Assembly: GCA_964445815.1 (NCBI GenBank)
Contig: CAYULW010000001.1
Location: 186,001 to 250,000, forward strand
Reading direction: 5' to 3'
From: CAYULW01 sp964445815
GTDB taxonomy: Bacteria; Bacteroidota; Bacteroidia; Flavobacteriales_E; Vicingaceae
DNA: 64,000 bases
The notes under the pieces were generated by a model that saw nothing but the letters and a program-made list of their open reading frames with translations, searched no databases and was not told the origin of the DNA. Shown piece after piece: positions 45,203 to 54,599 of this stretch (positions are counted from its first letter, which is position 1; each line of letters starts with the position of its first letter). The position numbers were made by a program, and so were the translations under genes.

Positions 45203-46506
45203 AGCGATTAAGCTGGTCTTTTTCGGTGGCATTAGTCGGTTTTCTATTTGGATTTGATACCATTGTTATTTCAGGAGCAGATCAAATTCTACAGGAGATT
45301 TGGCAGAGTAGTGATGTGTTTCATGGTTTTGTAGTCATGGGAATGGCTCTTTGGGGCACAGTATTGGGAGCAATCTTAGGAGGACTTCCAACAAATAAGT
45401 TGGGCAGAAAGAATACTCTGATTGGCATCGGTCTTCTTTTCTTTGTTTCTGCATTAGGGTCAGCCTTAGTTAATGACCCATATGCCTTTTCATTTTTTAG
45501 GTTTATTGGTGGTTTAGGTATCGGTATTTCTACTATTGCTGCACCTGCCTATATCACAGAAATTGCTTCAGCCAATCGAAGAGGGCAACTCGTTGCGATG
45601 TACCAATTGAGTATTGTTATGGGCATTCTGATAGCCATGCTGTCTAATTTTTTGCTCAGAGATTTTGGCGAAAATGCATGGAGATGGATGATGGGTGTTG
45701 AGGCGATTCCTGCTTTGATTTATACCTTGATAGTTTTAACTGTGCCTAAGAGTCCTAGGTGGTTATTAATGAAAGGAAAAGTGGATGAAGCAAAAGCACT
45801 GCTACAAGTGATTGCCCCGGAATTTGATTTTAATGCATTAGTTAACCGGATCGATTCAGAACCAAAATCAACTTCCGAAAGTATATTTAGTAGAAAATAC
45901 AAAACGGTTTTACTGTTGGTCTTTTCAATTGCCTTTTTCAATCAATTCTCCGGAATCAATGCCCTTTTGTATTATGCGCCAAGAATATTTGAAGAAGCCG
46001 GTTTAGGAAGAAGTTCAGCATTGTTGAGCGGTGTAGGAATAGGGCTAGTCAATGTCATTTTTACAATTGTCGGAATGGGATTAATCGACCGTTTAGGTAG
46101 AAAACGCCTCATGTACATCGGGTCTTTCGGTTATATCGTATCACTTAGCTTGGTTGCTTTCTCATTTCTGTTTGATTGGGATGGATTTATTGTGCCTATA
46201 CTCTTATTTGTTTTCATTGCCTCTCATGCGATAGGCCAAGGAACAGTTATATGGGTCTTTATTGCAGAATTATTCCCAACACACTTAAGGGCTTTAGGTC
46301 AAGCATTTGGTTCCTCAATACATTGGATATTGGCTGCTTTCATCCCCTCTTTCATTCCCATTTCATTTTCTACTGTAGGTGCTGCAAGTGTTTTTGGCTT
46401 TTTTGCCTTAATGATGCTTATGCAGTTGATATGGGTTTATCTTAAAATGCCAGAGACAAAGGGTGTCTCGTTAGAAGAATTGAGCAAACGCCTTTCCAAT
46501 AATTGA
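45199..46506 (+). CDS. Sugar porter family MFS transporter
   Basis: The 435-residue protein has twelve hydrophobic helices and sugar-porter signatures: FLFGFDTIVISGADQ in helix 1, LGRKNTL after helix 2, PAYITEIASANRRGQ, the VPKSPRWLLMKGK motif before the central loop, QFSGINALLYYAPRIFEEAG, and the closing PETKGVSLEE. Family members import hexoses, pentoses or polyols by proton symport. Overlap with the PLP enzyme and the nearby GH28- and GH106-like genes suggest uptake of sugars freed from plant or algal polysaccharide, though the transporter substrate cannot be read from sequence. It converges on the GH28-like gene with nine bases between. Confidence 0.92.
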   Translation: MKRLSWSFSVALVGFLFGFDTIVISGADQILQEIWQSSDVFHGFVVMGMALWGTVLGAILGGLPTNKLGRKNTLIGIGLLFFVSALGSALVNDPYAFSFFRFIGGLGIGISTIAAPAYITEIASANRRGQLVAMYQLSIVMGILIAMLSNFLLRDFGENAWRWMMGVEAIPALIYTLIVLTVPKSPRWLLMKGKVDEAKALLQVIAPEFDFNALVNRIDSEPKSTSESIFSRKYKTVLLLVFSIAFFNQFSGINALLYYAPRIFEEAGLGRSSALLSGVGIGLVNVIFTIVGMGLIDRLGRKRLMYIGSFGYIVSLSLVAFSFLFDWDGFIVPILLFVFIASHAIGQGTVIWVFIAELFPTHLRALGQAFGSSIHWILAAFIPSFIPISFSTVGAASVFGFFALMMLMQLIWVYLKMPETKGVSLEELSKRLSNN

Positions 46507-46515
46507 GCTCGAAAT

Positions 46516-48009
46516 CTATTCCGAGGTTTTCACTTTTTTAGTATCTCGGTATACAATTCTATTTTTCTTTTTGTCTCCTTTAATTTCAATTCCTTCTAAG
46601 TTTAATTTTTGGACATCATCAAATACAAAAGCAGGTCGATAATCCGGCTTTTTAATTTTTACCTTAATGTTTATTAGGTTTAGTCCATTCACATGACGCA
46701 CATAAAACCCCCAAGCAGGCAACTCTCCAAACATAGAAAATTCGGGATATTCAGCCTCTTTCTCAGGAACATCTTTCAATCTGGATAAAGAAGAATAAGC
46801 GTAAGCTTTATTGCCTTTTCCAGGATAAGTTATTTTGATGTTTTCTAAAGTGATATTTTCTAGCGAATGACCTGGTATTCCCGTAATAGATGCAGGGAAA
46901 ATGTTATGAAAGAATGGAAGTTCAGGGCCTCTGATTTCATATTTATAATCAGGACGTAAAAAAGGAACGCTAACCTTAACGTTTTTAATCCTGACATTCT
47001 TTATAGTTCCCGGACCTAAGCTTGGTGCCGCATTGCCAAGTCGGATAAATATGGCATTGCCTGTATTTACCGCTTTGATATTATATATGCTTACATTTTC
47101 TAAAAATCCACCTTGAACGACCTCTAATGCGATTGCAGATCGAAAGGTATTGTAAACTTTAATGTTTTCAATGCTTATGTTTTTAAAACCGGTATATGAC
47201 CAGGTTCCGAATTTGATTGCACTTGCACTTGAACGGATAATGCAATTGGCAATATAGATGCTATCACAATAGGCGGTTTCATATCCCTTGTATGGGACAG
47301 ACTTTAGACAGATTCCATCATCAGATGCATTGATAAAGCAATTGGTGATTCGTACATTTTTGCAATCAACGATATCTATGCCATCGTTATTCCAATAAGC
47401 ATCGCTTTCTACTCGGATATTATCTATTGTTAATGCATTGCACATGTGATAGGTTTGCACCCAGCATGCGGCGTTTTTAAGAGTGACTCCCTTAATAGAA
47501 ACATTTTTGCAATTTCTCAATTCGATGATTTGTGGTCTCATTGGAGCTTTTGGTCTTCTTTCCTTTAAAGAATACATTGAGCTATCTATCTGTCCGATGT
47601 AAAACAGACTATCAATATTCAATGCAAGTTGCGCTCCTTGCCCATCAATCGTCCCTTTTCCGCTGACAGTGATATTGTTGGCGCTATCCGCTAGTATTAA
47701 TGCTTTCCAGAAATTCAGTTTGAAATAGTCGTTTGGATTTGTACTTCCATACAATATGGCCTTCTTTTCCAGATGCAATTCCACTCCCGATTTGAGAACA
47801 ATACTGCCTGATAAAAATTGCCCTTTAGGAATGACAACCCGACCTCCTCCGTCACTGTGTGCTTGATTAATGGCCACTTGGATAGCTTCTGTACTATTGC
47901 TTTTTCCATCTGCTATTGCTCCATAAGAAAGAATATTATAGTCTTTTGAAAATAAAGATGTAACAAAAGTTAAGAGTAAGATTGTAATGAAGAGTTGCTT
48001 AAGTTTCAT
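46516..48009 (-). CDS. GH28-family-like protein (polygalacturonase fold)
   Basis: The 497-residue protein has a signal peptide (MKLKQLFITILLLTFVTSLFS) and a right-handed parallel beta-helix of the pectin-degrading type. It opens with DYNILSYGAIADGKSNSTEAIQVAI and shows the typical GTIDGQG. The catalytic acids of GH28 can be seen in NNDGIDIV and ASDDGIC. However, the usual GHG histidine motif is replaced by SSASAIKFGT and the RIK motif by SAIALEV. These changes mark a divergent subgroup, so cleavage of polygalacturonan is not assured. It may act on another pectic or rhamnogalacturonan linkage. Confidence 0.85.
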   Translation of the reverse strand: MKLKQLFITILLLTFVTSLFSKDYNILSYGAIADGKSNSTEAIQVAINQAHSDGGGRVVIPKGQFLSGSIVLKSGVELHLEKKAILYGSTNPNDYFKLNFWKALILADSANNITVSGKGTIDGQGAQLALNIDSLFYIGQIDSSMYSLKERRPKAPMRPQIIELRNCKNVSIKGVTLKNAACWVQTYHMCNALTIDNIRVESDAYWNNDGIDIVDCKNVRITNCFINASDDGICLKSVPYKGYETAYCDSIYIANCIIRSSASAIKFGTWSYTGFKNISIENIKVYNTFRSAIALEVVQGGFLENVSIYNIKAVNTGNAIFIRLGNAAPSLGPGTIKNVRIKNVKVSVPFLRPDYKYEIRGPELPFFHNIFPASITGIPGHSLENITLENIKITYPGKGNKAYAYSSLSRLKDVPEKEAEYPEFSMFGELPAWGFYVRHVNGLNLINIKVKIKKPDYRPAFVFDDVQKLNLEGIEIKGDKKKNRIVYRDTKKVKTSE

Positions 48010-48116
48010 TCAATGATTTAAAATTTGATGTCGAATTTAATCATTTAGCTATTCGGCGAGCCTTCTGTACTCAAGAACCTAACTATAATACTTAGTGTTT
48101 TGTTAAATTTAAAGCC

Positions 48117-49085
48117 ATGTCAAAGAGTTTTTTTTTAGTCTTATTAATGACGAGTTTGGTTTGTTGTCATAAAGAAAATGACGTTCATCTCTTAGCAAAT
48201 GAGCAGTGCATAGAGCCTACAGAAAAGCAAGCCAATTATTATGGTCGAGGGGCTTTGTTAGCCAGCCGTTTTAAATCAATGGAAGAGCTACAATCAATAG
48301 TATCTATTGAATGGTATAAAGATGGAGACTTATCTGATGATGCTCATTTAGATAATAACATGGTCAGGTTAAAACATTGCAGTGAAGGACTTGCCGTGAT
48401 TAGTACTTTAAAATCGGGAATAAGTCAGAACGACATAATGCAAGCTAAGGATGGCGTTTTTTCAGAAAAATTAGCTCTCGTTTTTAATGCACCTAAAGCG
48501 ATAAGAAATAGACGTGAACTTAAGCAGGTATATATTTTATCAAGGCGTTTCAGTGATATTTTTAGTGTTGAAGATGTCGCCTTTTACTACCTGGCTGAAG
48601 CTGCAGTAAACAAGATTACAAATACTGAAAAGGCTTTTCTAATTGACGAAGATAGTGGAGAAAAAGGCTATATAAATACGTTCAATCACATTACTGCCCA
48701 AGCCATGATTACATCTATATTTTCAGAGGAGTTTGCAGATTTTATAGCGGATGTTCATGAATTAAAAAATATGCCGGAGTTGACAAGTGGCGTGTTCTCG
48801 GAAAAGCAGTTGAATGATCCTAATATTAATCCAATAGACAACTACATTGATATGATCAATAATGAGTGGGGGCAGAAATTAGGATTGAGGTTGAAAGAGA
48901 AGTACAATATCAATAGAAATACAATTTGGACTCCCGATCTCTTAGCAGATTATTTAAACGAACTTCAAGCTTATTATAGTTGGGCATTTCAAATTGATAT
49001 GAATCCGTTTCGACCGGATGATGGCGTGATTGTTCGATTTAAAGACAAAATAAATCGTGCACTCGAAAGAGACGATTTAATTTAA
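48117..49085 (+). CDS. Uncharacterised lipoprotein-like protein, possible DUF6973 domain
   Basis: The 322-residue protein has a short lipoprotein-like signal (MSKSFFLVLLMTSLVCC). The middle (residues about 180-260) reads NTFNHITAQAMITSIFSEEFADFIADVHEL, then DNYIDMINNEWGQKLG. This pattern of a conserved histidine in a helix followed by a D-HE pair and an NN-x-x-G loop resembles the DUF6973 domain, which I recall from other Bacteroidota. The family function is not known; the layout could be a small metal-dependent hydrolase. It converges on the pentapeptide-repeat gene with a four-base overlap. Confidence 0.6.
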   Translation: MSKSFFLVLLMTSLVCCHKENDVHLLANEQCIEPTEKQANYYGRGALLASRFKSMEELQSIVSIEWYKDGDLSDDAHLDNNMVRLKHCSEGLAVISTLKSGISQNDIMQAKDGVFSEKLALVFNAPKAIRNRRELKQVYILSRRFSDIFSVEDVAFYYLAEAAVNKITNTEKAFLIDEDSGEKGYINTFNHITAQAMITSIFSEEFADFIADVHELKNMPELTSGVFSEKQLNDPNINPIDNYIDMINNEWGQKLGLRLKEKYNINRNTIWTPDLLADYLNELQAYYSWAFQIDMNPFRPDDGVIVRFKDKINRALERDDLI

Positions 49086-50320
49086 TGAGACTTTTTCTTA
49101 ACTAAAAAATACTTTGCTCTTTCATATTTATTTGAACGACCCGCCATCAAACTATAATGTTCAAATATATCTTTGAATCCAATAGAATTTGAAGACTTTA
49201 GTTCTTCAAACCAGTTTTCTTCAACAATGGCCCTTACAAATTTTACTTGTGAAAAATTTGTTTTATCCAATTTGACAAGTCTCAAATTAACATCATGGAG
49301 ATTTGCTAAATGGAAGCTCGTATTTGTTAAATGCGTGTGAGCTAAATCAGTGTCAGTCAAACTTGCTTCATCAAATTTCGCTCCTTTCAATTCTGCCCAA
49401 CGCATGCTTGTCCCTTGTAAAGTTGCTTTATTGAGTTTAGAGTTGTTCAGTTTTACGCCATTCATAAAGGAGGAATCCAAAACAGTCTCATTGAGTTCAG
49501 CCCATTCCAAATTGGCACGAACCAGCCGTGTTTTAAAAAAGTGAGCCTGATTGAGTTGGGCACCCCAGAGGTTAGCCTGATACAAATTGGTTTGATTCCA
49601 TTTGGTCTGGTTCAAATGGGCGTTGCTAAAACTTGCTTTTTCAAGTTTTGCAAAACTAAGGTCAGTTCCTGTTAGGTCTGCATCACTTAAATCAGCCATA
49701 GAAAAGTCCGCTGTTCTCTTTATTTTAGCAAAAGACAGGGAGTCAATATTCATACTACATAATGTCAAAAATAACTGACCTCTCTCAGGACTGAGAAGAA
49801 ATTTAGATAAGCTATCTCCAACAATATATCTGTAGGGTTTTAAACCAAAGCATACTGTAGCAATTCGATTGATTAGGGTTTGACTCAAGGTGTCAGAATT
49901 TGGATGATTGAGTTCCTCATCTATCCTATTAAGTAGGTTTCCCAATTGAGAAGCATAAGCTTCTTTTTGAATAGACTGAACTAAGATTTCTTGTTTTTGA
50001 AGTAAATACTTTTGTTCTTTACTGAAATTTTTAGCCTTTTCCTGAATAAAATATTGAGAACAAAACCATCCGCTTAATGCGAGTAAGATTCCGATTATGA
50101 GATGTGATAAAAAACCGCTTTTTTGTATAGCATCAAATTGGCGCTTCTTTCTTTTCAAGGAAAGAAGCATCTGAGTTAATATTACAATTGTTAAAGCAAA
50201 AACAAATCCAACCCAAAAAGTATATTCATACTCAACCAATGGAATTCGCAAAAAACCTAAAGCCCAGCCTAAGATAATACCGATAATCAAGCCCAAAAGA
50301 AGAAGTCCAAGCCTTTTCAT
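49082..50320 (-). CDS. Membrane-anchored pentapeptide-repeat protein
   Basis: The 412-residue protein has three hydrophobic segments near the N-terminus (residues about 4-24, 33-53 and 69-89) and a coiled region (KAKNFSKEQKYLLQKQEILVQ). About 30 pentapeptide units follow from about residue 205 to 365, with the A(D/N)LXX pattern (for example DLSDADLTGTDLSFAKL). Such repeats fold as a right-handed square beta-helix. Some pentapeptide proteins protect DNA gyrase, but this one is membrane-anchored and more likely a scaffold or channel-associated protein. Function unknown. Confidence 0.85.
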   Translation of the reverse strand: MKRLGLLLLGLIIGIILGWALGFLRIPLVEYEYTFWVGFVFALTIVILTQMLLSLKRKKRQFDAIQKSGFLSHLIIGILLALSGWFCSQYFIQEKAKNFSKEQKYLLQKQEILVQSIQKEAYASQLGNLLNRIDEELNHPNSDTLSQTLINRIATVCFGLKPYRYIVGDSLSKFLLSPERGQLFLTLCSMNIDSLSFAKIKRTADFSMADLSDADLTGTDLSFAKLEKASFSNAHLNQTKWNQTNLYQANLWGAQLNQAHFFKTRLVRANLEWAELNETVLDSSFMNGVKLNNSKLNKATLQGTSMRWAELKGAKFDEASLTDTDLAHTHLTNTSFHLANLHDVNLRLVKLDKTNFSQVKFVRAIVEENWFEELKSSNSIGFKDIFEHYSLMAGRSNKYERAKYFLVKKKSH

Positions 50321-50416
50321 AGGGTGAAATTATCCTTTTTAAAGGGTTTATAAAATGGATTTGATGATAAGCACAACTTCTCAGTTGCTTTTGTTTTACT
50401 TATTTATTTTTATGAA

Positions 50417-52429
50417 ATGAATAAGAAGGACTTTTCCAAGCTATTTCCAATACTACTAATCGCATTTCAATTGGCTTGTGGATCAAGTAAAAAGCAATCA
50501 ATTGAAGAGGCGACAGTATCAACATTTTATCCAAGTTCAAAGCCTTGTACTCGATGGTGGTGGTTTGCAACTGAAATTAAAAAACCCGATGTCAGACACC
50601 AGTTAGACTGGTTAAAGGCAAATAATTTCGGAGGTGTGGAAATCGCCTGGGTGTACCCTTTGTATCGCTATCAAAAAATGTATGCTAAACGATACAACAG
50701 ACATTATCCAAAAGATACTACTGCTCAAAAATGGCTGAGTCCTGAATGGTCTGAAATAGTAGCTTATACCAAATCATATGCTGATTCTATTGGTCTGGCT
50801 TGTGATTTTACTTTTGGAAGTGCCTGGCCTGTTGCAGGTTCAAACATTGATAAGAGACACGCTACCCAAATCTATGGTGATACTTCTTTTAGGCAGTATC
50901 TCACTTTTGCATGGACATACCCGGAGAATCAACTTGTGATTAATCATCTTGACAGTAATGCATTTCAACTTTTTTCCGAACCAATTGGCGAAGCCTTAAA
51001 GGGAGCGCTTATGGGGTCTAAATCAGCATTGTTTACTGACTCTTGGGAGATAAAATTGAACTCTAAAAACAAGATTTGGACTTCCGGATTTGATACGTCT
51101 TTTCAAAAGAAATTTGGCTATGATATCATTCCTTATATGGAGCAAGGTTTAGATTCTTTTCCGGATGTTCGTTATGATTATATGCTGCAACTTGAAGAGT
51201 ACGTTGTCGATGGGTTCTTTAAACCTTATGTCAAAAAGTGCAAAGAATTGGGAGCATGGTCCAGAGTGCAATGTTTAGCTTCTCCAACTGATGTGATGAC
51301 CACTTATTCATTAGTAGATATTCCCGAAACAGAGGCCATGTTAAACAATCCAAATTATTCTCGGATTGTCAGTTCATCTGCTTGTTTAGCCTCAAAAAAA
51401 ATGGTTTCTTCTGAGACTTTTACCTGTATATATGGATTTCCGGCTACCTATCTAAGAAAAGAACAAACTGCAGATCTAAAAATGGTCGCTGATGCCATGT
51501 TTGCTAATGGGGTTAATCAGCATTTCTACCATGGAATGCCCTATAATCCTAAAGGCTCAGATTCTATAGATTTTTTTGCCACTACCTATTTTGGCCCGGG
51601 AGGAAGCTTGGAGGAAGAACTGCCTGAATTTAACTCCTATATGGAAAGGGTATCGGGGATTTTACAAAAAGGAAAAACCTATAGCAATCTAGCAGTTTAC
51701 ATTCCGTATGAAGATGGAGTAATGAAAGGAGCATATCCGCCTGAACGACAAAGGGTTTGGGTGTGGGGAGAATATGAACTTAGATATGTAGATCCTCCGG
51801 TAGAAACCGAAGGGTATCATCCTTTATGGATCAATAGGCACTTTTTAGAAGAGGCCGTGTTTAATAAGGGAAAACTTGAAGTGGGGGACGCATCACTTTC
51901 AGCGTTATACATAGATGTTAACTATATGGATATCCGTGCCCTGAGAAGAATATCTGATTTTGCTCAACTTGGCTTTCCAATATGTTTGAAGCAGGCTCCT
52001 AAACAACCGGGAAGAATAAAAGACGAAGTATACCAAAGTATTGTCAAAGAGTTGATGAACTTGCCTAATGTAAACTCTAATTTCTCTGAAGTTATACATG
52101 AGGCTCCAATCATCAAAGCAGACAGTTTACCGGCTTATTGGTGTAAGGTTGAAGAGGATGGGACACATTACCTTTTTATGGCTCAGCAATTCTCAAAAAA
52201 TCTGAAATATCCCATTTATTCAGGTCAATCATTTATGGATGAATCCCAATTCAGAGATTTAGAGTTTAATGTAAATGGTAAAACGTTTAATAAAAGGGTG
52301 GAGTTTAAGCCATACCAATCTGTCATGTTAAGATTTTTACCAAATGGAACAGTTGAAGAAGTTGATATATCCTTTGTTCCAAAAGATCCAATCATCCGCC
52401 CAAGAGAGAAGCAAAAAATGAATTTTTAA
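50417..52429 (+). CDS. GH106-like glycoside hydrolase, lipoprotein
   Basis: The 670-residue protein has a lipoprotein signal with lipobox QLACG (MNKKDFSKLFPILLIAFQLAC). The body opens with PCTRWWWFATEIKKPDVRHQLDWLKANNFGGVEIAWVYP, which recalls GH106 alpha-L-rhamnosidases and related clans. The later VSSETFTCIYGFPATYL, MFANGVNQHFYHGMPYNP and YIPYEDGVMKG segments also fit. GH106 enzymes remove terminal rhamnose from pectic rhamnogalacturonan. At 670 residues it is shorter than the usual 1000 or more, so C-terminal sandwich domains are missing or it belongs to a subfamily. It is 2.4 kb from the GH28-like gene. A bidirectional terminator follows. Confidence 0.75.
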   Translation: MNKKDFSKLFPILLIAFQLACGSSKKQSIEEATVSTFYPSSKPCTRWWWFATEIKKPDVRHQLDWLKANNFGGVEIAWVYPLYRYQKMYAKRYNRHYPKDTTAQKWLSPEWSEIVAYTKSYADSIGLACDFTFGSAWPVAGSNIDKRHATQIYGDTSFRQYLTFAWTYPENQLVINHLDSNAFQLFSEPIGEALKGALMGSKSALFTDSWEIKLNSKNKIWTSGFDTSFQKKFGYDIIPYMEQGLDSFPDVRYDYMLQLEEYVVDGFFKPYVKKCKELGAWSRVQCLASPTDVMTTYSLVDIPETEAMLNNPNYSRIVSSSACLASKKMVSSETFTCIYGFPATYLRKEQTADLKMVADAMFANGVNQHFYHGMPYNPKGSDSIDFFATTYFGPGGSLEEELPEFNSYMERVSGILQKGKTYSNLAVYIPYEDGVMKGAYPPERQRVWVWGEYELRYVDPPVETEGYHPLWINRHFLEEAVFNKGKLEVGDASLSALYIDVNYMDIRALRRISDFAQLGFPICLKQAPKQPGRIKDEVYQSIVKELMNLPNVNSNFSEVIHEAPIIKADSLPAYWCKVEEDGTHYLFMAQQFSKNLKYPIYSGQSFMDESQFRDLEFNVNGKTFNKRVEFKPYQSVMLRFLPNGTVEEVDISFVPKDPIIRPREKQKMNF

Positions 52430-52441
52430 ATTTTCAAGACT

Positions 52442-52469
52442 AAAAAAACCACATGCATGTGGCTTTTTT
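52442..52469. terminator. Bidirectional terminator between GH106-like and S9 peptidase genes
   Basis: The palindrome CCACATGCATGTGG (52449-52462) is flanked by seven A on the left and six T on the right, so it can end transcription on both strands. Confidence 0.8.
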
Positions 52470-52489
52470 ATTTGAATTGAAGATATTTT

Positions 52490-54475
52490 CTATTTCAAAT
52501 GCATCGCAAAGAATCCCATCATGCATTCGTAGAGTTCTATTCTATTTTCTTCTCTTCCAAACCCATGACCTTCATCGTATTTCACCATATAAGGAGTGTC
52601 AATTCCTCTTGATCTTAAGTTAGCAACAACTTGATCAGATTCATCGATATTCACTCGTGGGTCATTGGCTCCTTGCACAACAAATAATGGCTTTGTCATT
52701 TTATCCACATTCAGGGCAGGAGAAACTGCTTTCATGATTTCTTGATCTTCAGGATCATTTTCATCGTACCATTGCTCATAAACTTGCTCTAGATATGGCT
52801 TCCAATAAGGAGGAAAAGACTTGAAAAAAGTAAACAAGTTAGATACTCCAACATAATCGACTCCACAAGTATACAGGTCCGGGGTTTTGACCAAACTGCC
52901 AAGTGTAGCTAACCCCCCATAACTACCACCGTAAATGGCAATCTTTGACTCGTCTATTAAACCAAGTGTTTTGACATGGGCCACTGCATCTTCCAAATCA
53001 TCAAGCATTTTTCTGCCGATTTGCTTGCATCCGGCCAAATAGAATTCCTTACCATAACCACCTGAACCTCTATAGTTCACCTGAAGTGTAGCATAACCTC
53101 TACTTGCAAAAAGCTGTGTTTCCGGATTATATCCCCAGCTGTCTCTTGGCCCATAGGGACCGCCATGAGGGTTGACGATCATAGGGACTTTTTTCCCATT
53201 TTTTGCCTCATTAGGAATGGTTAGGTATCCATAAACTATTAAACCATCCCTGGTTTTGAATTTGATGGATCGCATTTCTGCCATATCTTCCTCTTTCAGT
53301 TGAGGCATGAGATTAATCACCTCTTTAAACTGATCAGTACTTGTGTTATAGGTAAAGTACTTTCCATACAAACGGTCGCTGGTCACATAGATCAAGTATT
53401 TATCTTCATTATCTGTTTTACTGCTGATGTAAAAATCTTTTTCGCCAAATTGTGCTTTGAATTTATCATGTAGTTTTTTCGCGGTTTTACTAACAGGGAT
53501 AATGTGATACTTTTCTCCATTGTAGTAATAGTAATCTACTTCAAAATTTCTTTTTCTTGAAAATCCAATTCCACCGGCATCAAACGTCTCATTTGAAAAT
53601 ACTTTCTTAATGGGTTGTCGTTTCTCAAAATCGTACAATATCACTTCATCTGTATTGCTTTCAAGATTTGAAATGACATAAGCATCATGAGGGTTTTCTG
53701 AAGTGTAATCAAAATCAATAATGTAGAAATTATCTTTCCAATTCGTTGTAATGACTTCCTCAAATGGGGCACCTTCTTCGGTGCGATAGTACAAGACATA
53801 CTCTGTCCCATTCTGTTGTTTAGTATATCCTTTTAGCAGACCATCCTTGTCAAAATCATAGCTACTGATTGGGTTGTCGAGATCATCATTCGAAAACAAT
53901 AGCTCGATTTCTGCAGTTTCGATGTTGATTTTGTATGGCTCAAAAATCTGAGGGTTGTTTTTGTTCATTGAAATGATCATGTGATCTTTATCATCCTTCA
54001 ATGAGCTAATGATGCTGACCCTAACCCCATCAAATGGAGTCAACTCTACTTGGTTTTTGCCATCAATGTCCACGGCAAACAGGTGGTAGTTTTCATTGCC
54101 TCCCTTATCCATTGAATAGACCAATCTTGTGGCGTTGGCCCAGAAATAATTTCTAATCAATTCATCTTTCTCCTCAATGGCCATGGTAATTTCATCTGTT
54201 TCTGTGTTTTTGATGTAGACATGACTTTTTCCATCTTCATTTCTCTGTTTATAAGACACATATTCACCGTCAGGTGAAAACTTGAATGAAAATTGATTAG
54301 GTCGTTTAAAATAATCTTTAACACTGTATTTATAATCTGCGGTTTCTTTGGAAGCCAAAGCTTTTAATTCTTCATCTGATGATACGAGTTCCGGGTTTCC
54401 TTTTAATTGATCATCTTGTGCTTGAGTGAAATAAGTCATTGAAAAAATAGATATGAGTAATAGAATTTTTTTCAT
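52490..54475 (-). CDS. S9 family prolyl oligopeptidase-type peptidase
   Basis: The 661-residue protein has a signal peptide (MKKILLLISIFSMTYFTQAQ), an N-terminal beta-propeller domain (residues about 50-390, with SPDGEYVSYKQ blade motifs) and a C-terminal alpha/beta-hydrolase domain. The catalytic serine is in YGGSYGGLATL, the aspartate in QGANDPRV, and the histidine in DEGHGF. The preceding oxyanion-type motif HGGPYGPRD is also present. The family cleaves dipeptides or short oligopeptides, often after proline or alanine. A periplasmic role in peptide use is likely. The gene stands alone on the minus strand. Confidence 0.93.
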   Translation of the reverse strand: MKKILLLISIFSMTYFTQAQDDQLKGNPELVSSDEELKALASKETADYKYSVKDYFKRPNQFSFKFSPDGEYVSYKQRNEDGKSHVYIKNTETDEITMAIEEKDELIRNYFWANATRLVYSMDKGGNENYHLFAVDIDGKNQVELTPFDGVRVSIISSLKDDKDHMIISMNKNNPQIFEPYKINIETAEIELLFSNDDLDNPISSYDFDKDGLLKGYTKQQNGTEYVLYYRTEEGAPFEEVITTNWKDNFYIIDFDYTSENPHDAYVISNLESNTDEVILYDFEKRQPIKKVFSNETFDAGGIGFSRKRNFEVDYYYYNGEKYHIIPVSKTAKKLHDKFKAQFGEKDFYISSKTDNEDKYLIYVTSDRLYGKYFTYNTSTDQFKEVINLMPQLKEEDMAEMRSIKFKTRDGLIVYGYLTIPNEAKNGKKVPMIVNPHGGPYGPRDSWGYNPETQLFASRGYATLQVNYRGSGGYGKEFYLAGCKQIGRKMLDDLEDAVAHVKTLGLIDESKIAIYGGSYGGLATLGSLVKTPDLYTCGVDYVGVSNLFTFFKSFPPYWKPYLEQVYEQWYDENDPEDQEIMKAVSPALNVDKMTKPLFVVQGANDPRVNIDESDQVVANLRSRGIDTPYMVKYDEGHGFGREENRIELYECMMGFFAMHLK

Positions 54476-54599
54476 CTGTTTTAATTTAGATGGAACTAAG
54501 TTAAAACATGGGTCGAATTGGACAAAATAAAAGTGTTAAACAGAAAGAAGAGTGTTTGGATGGTGAAAACCCTTCTATAAATGGAGTGCTTAAATCTTT

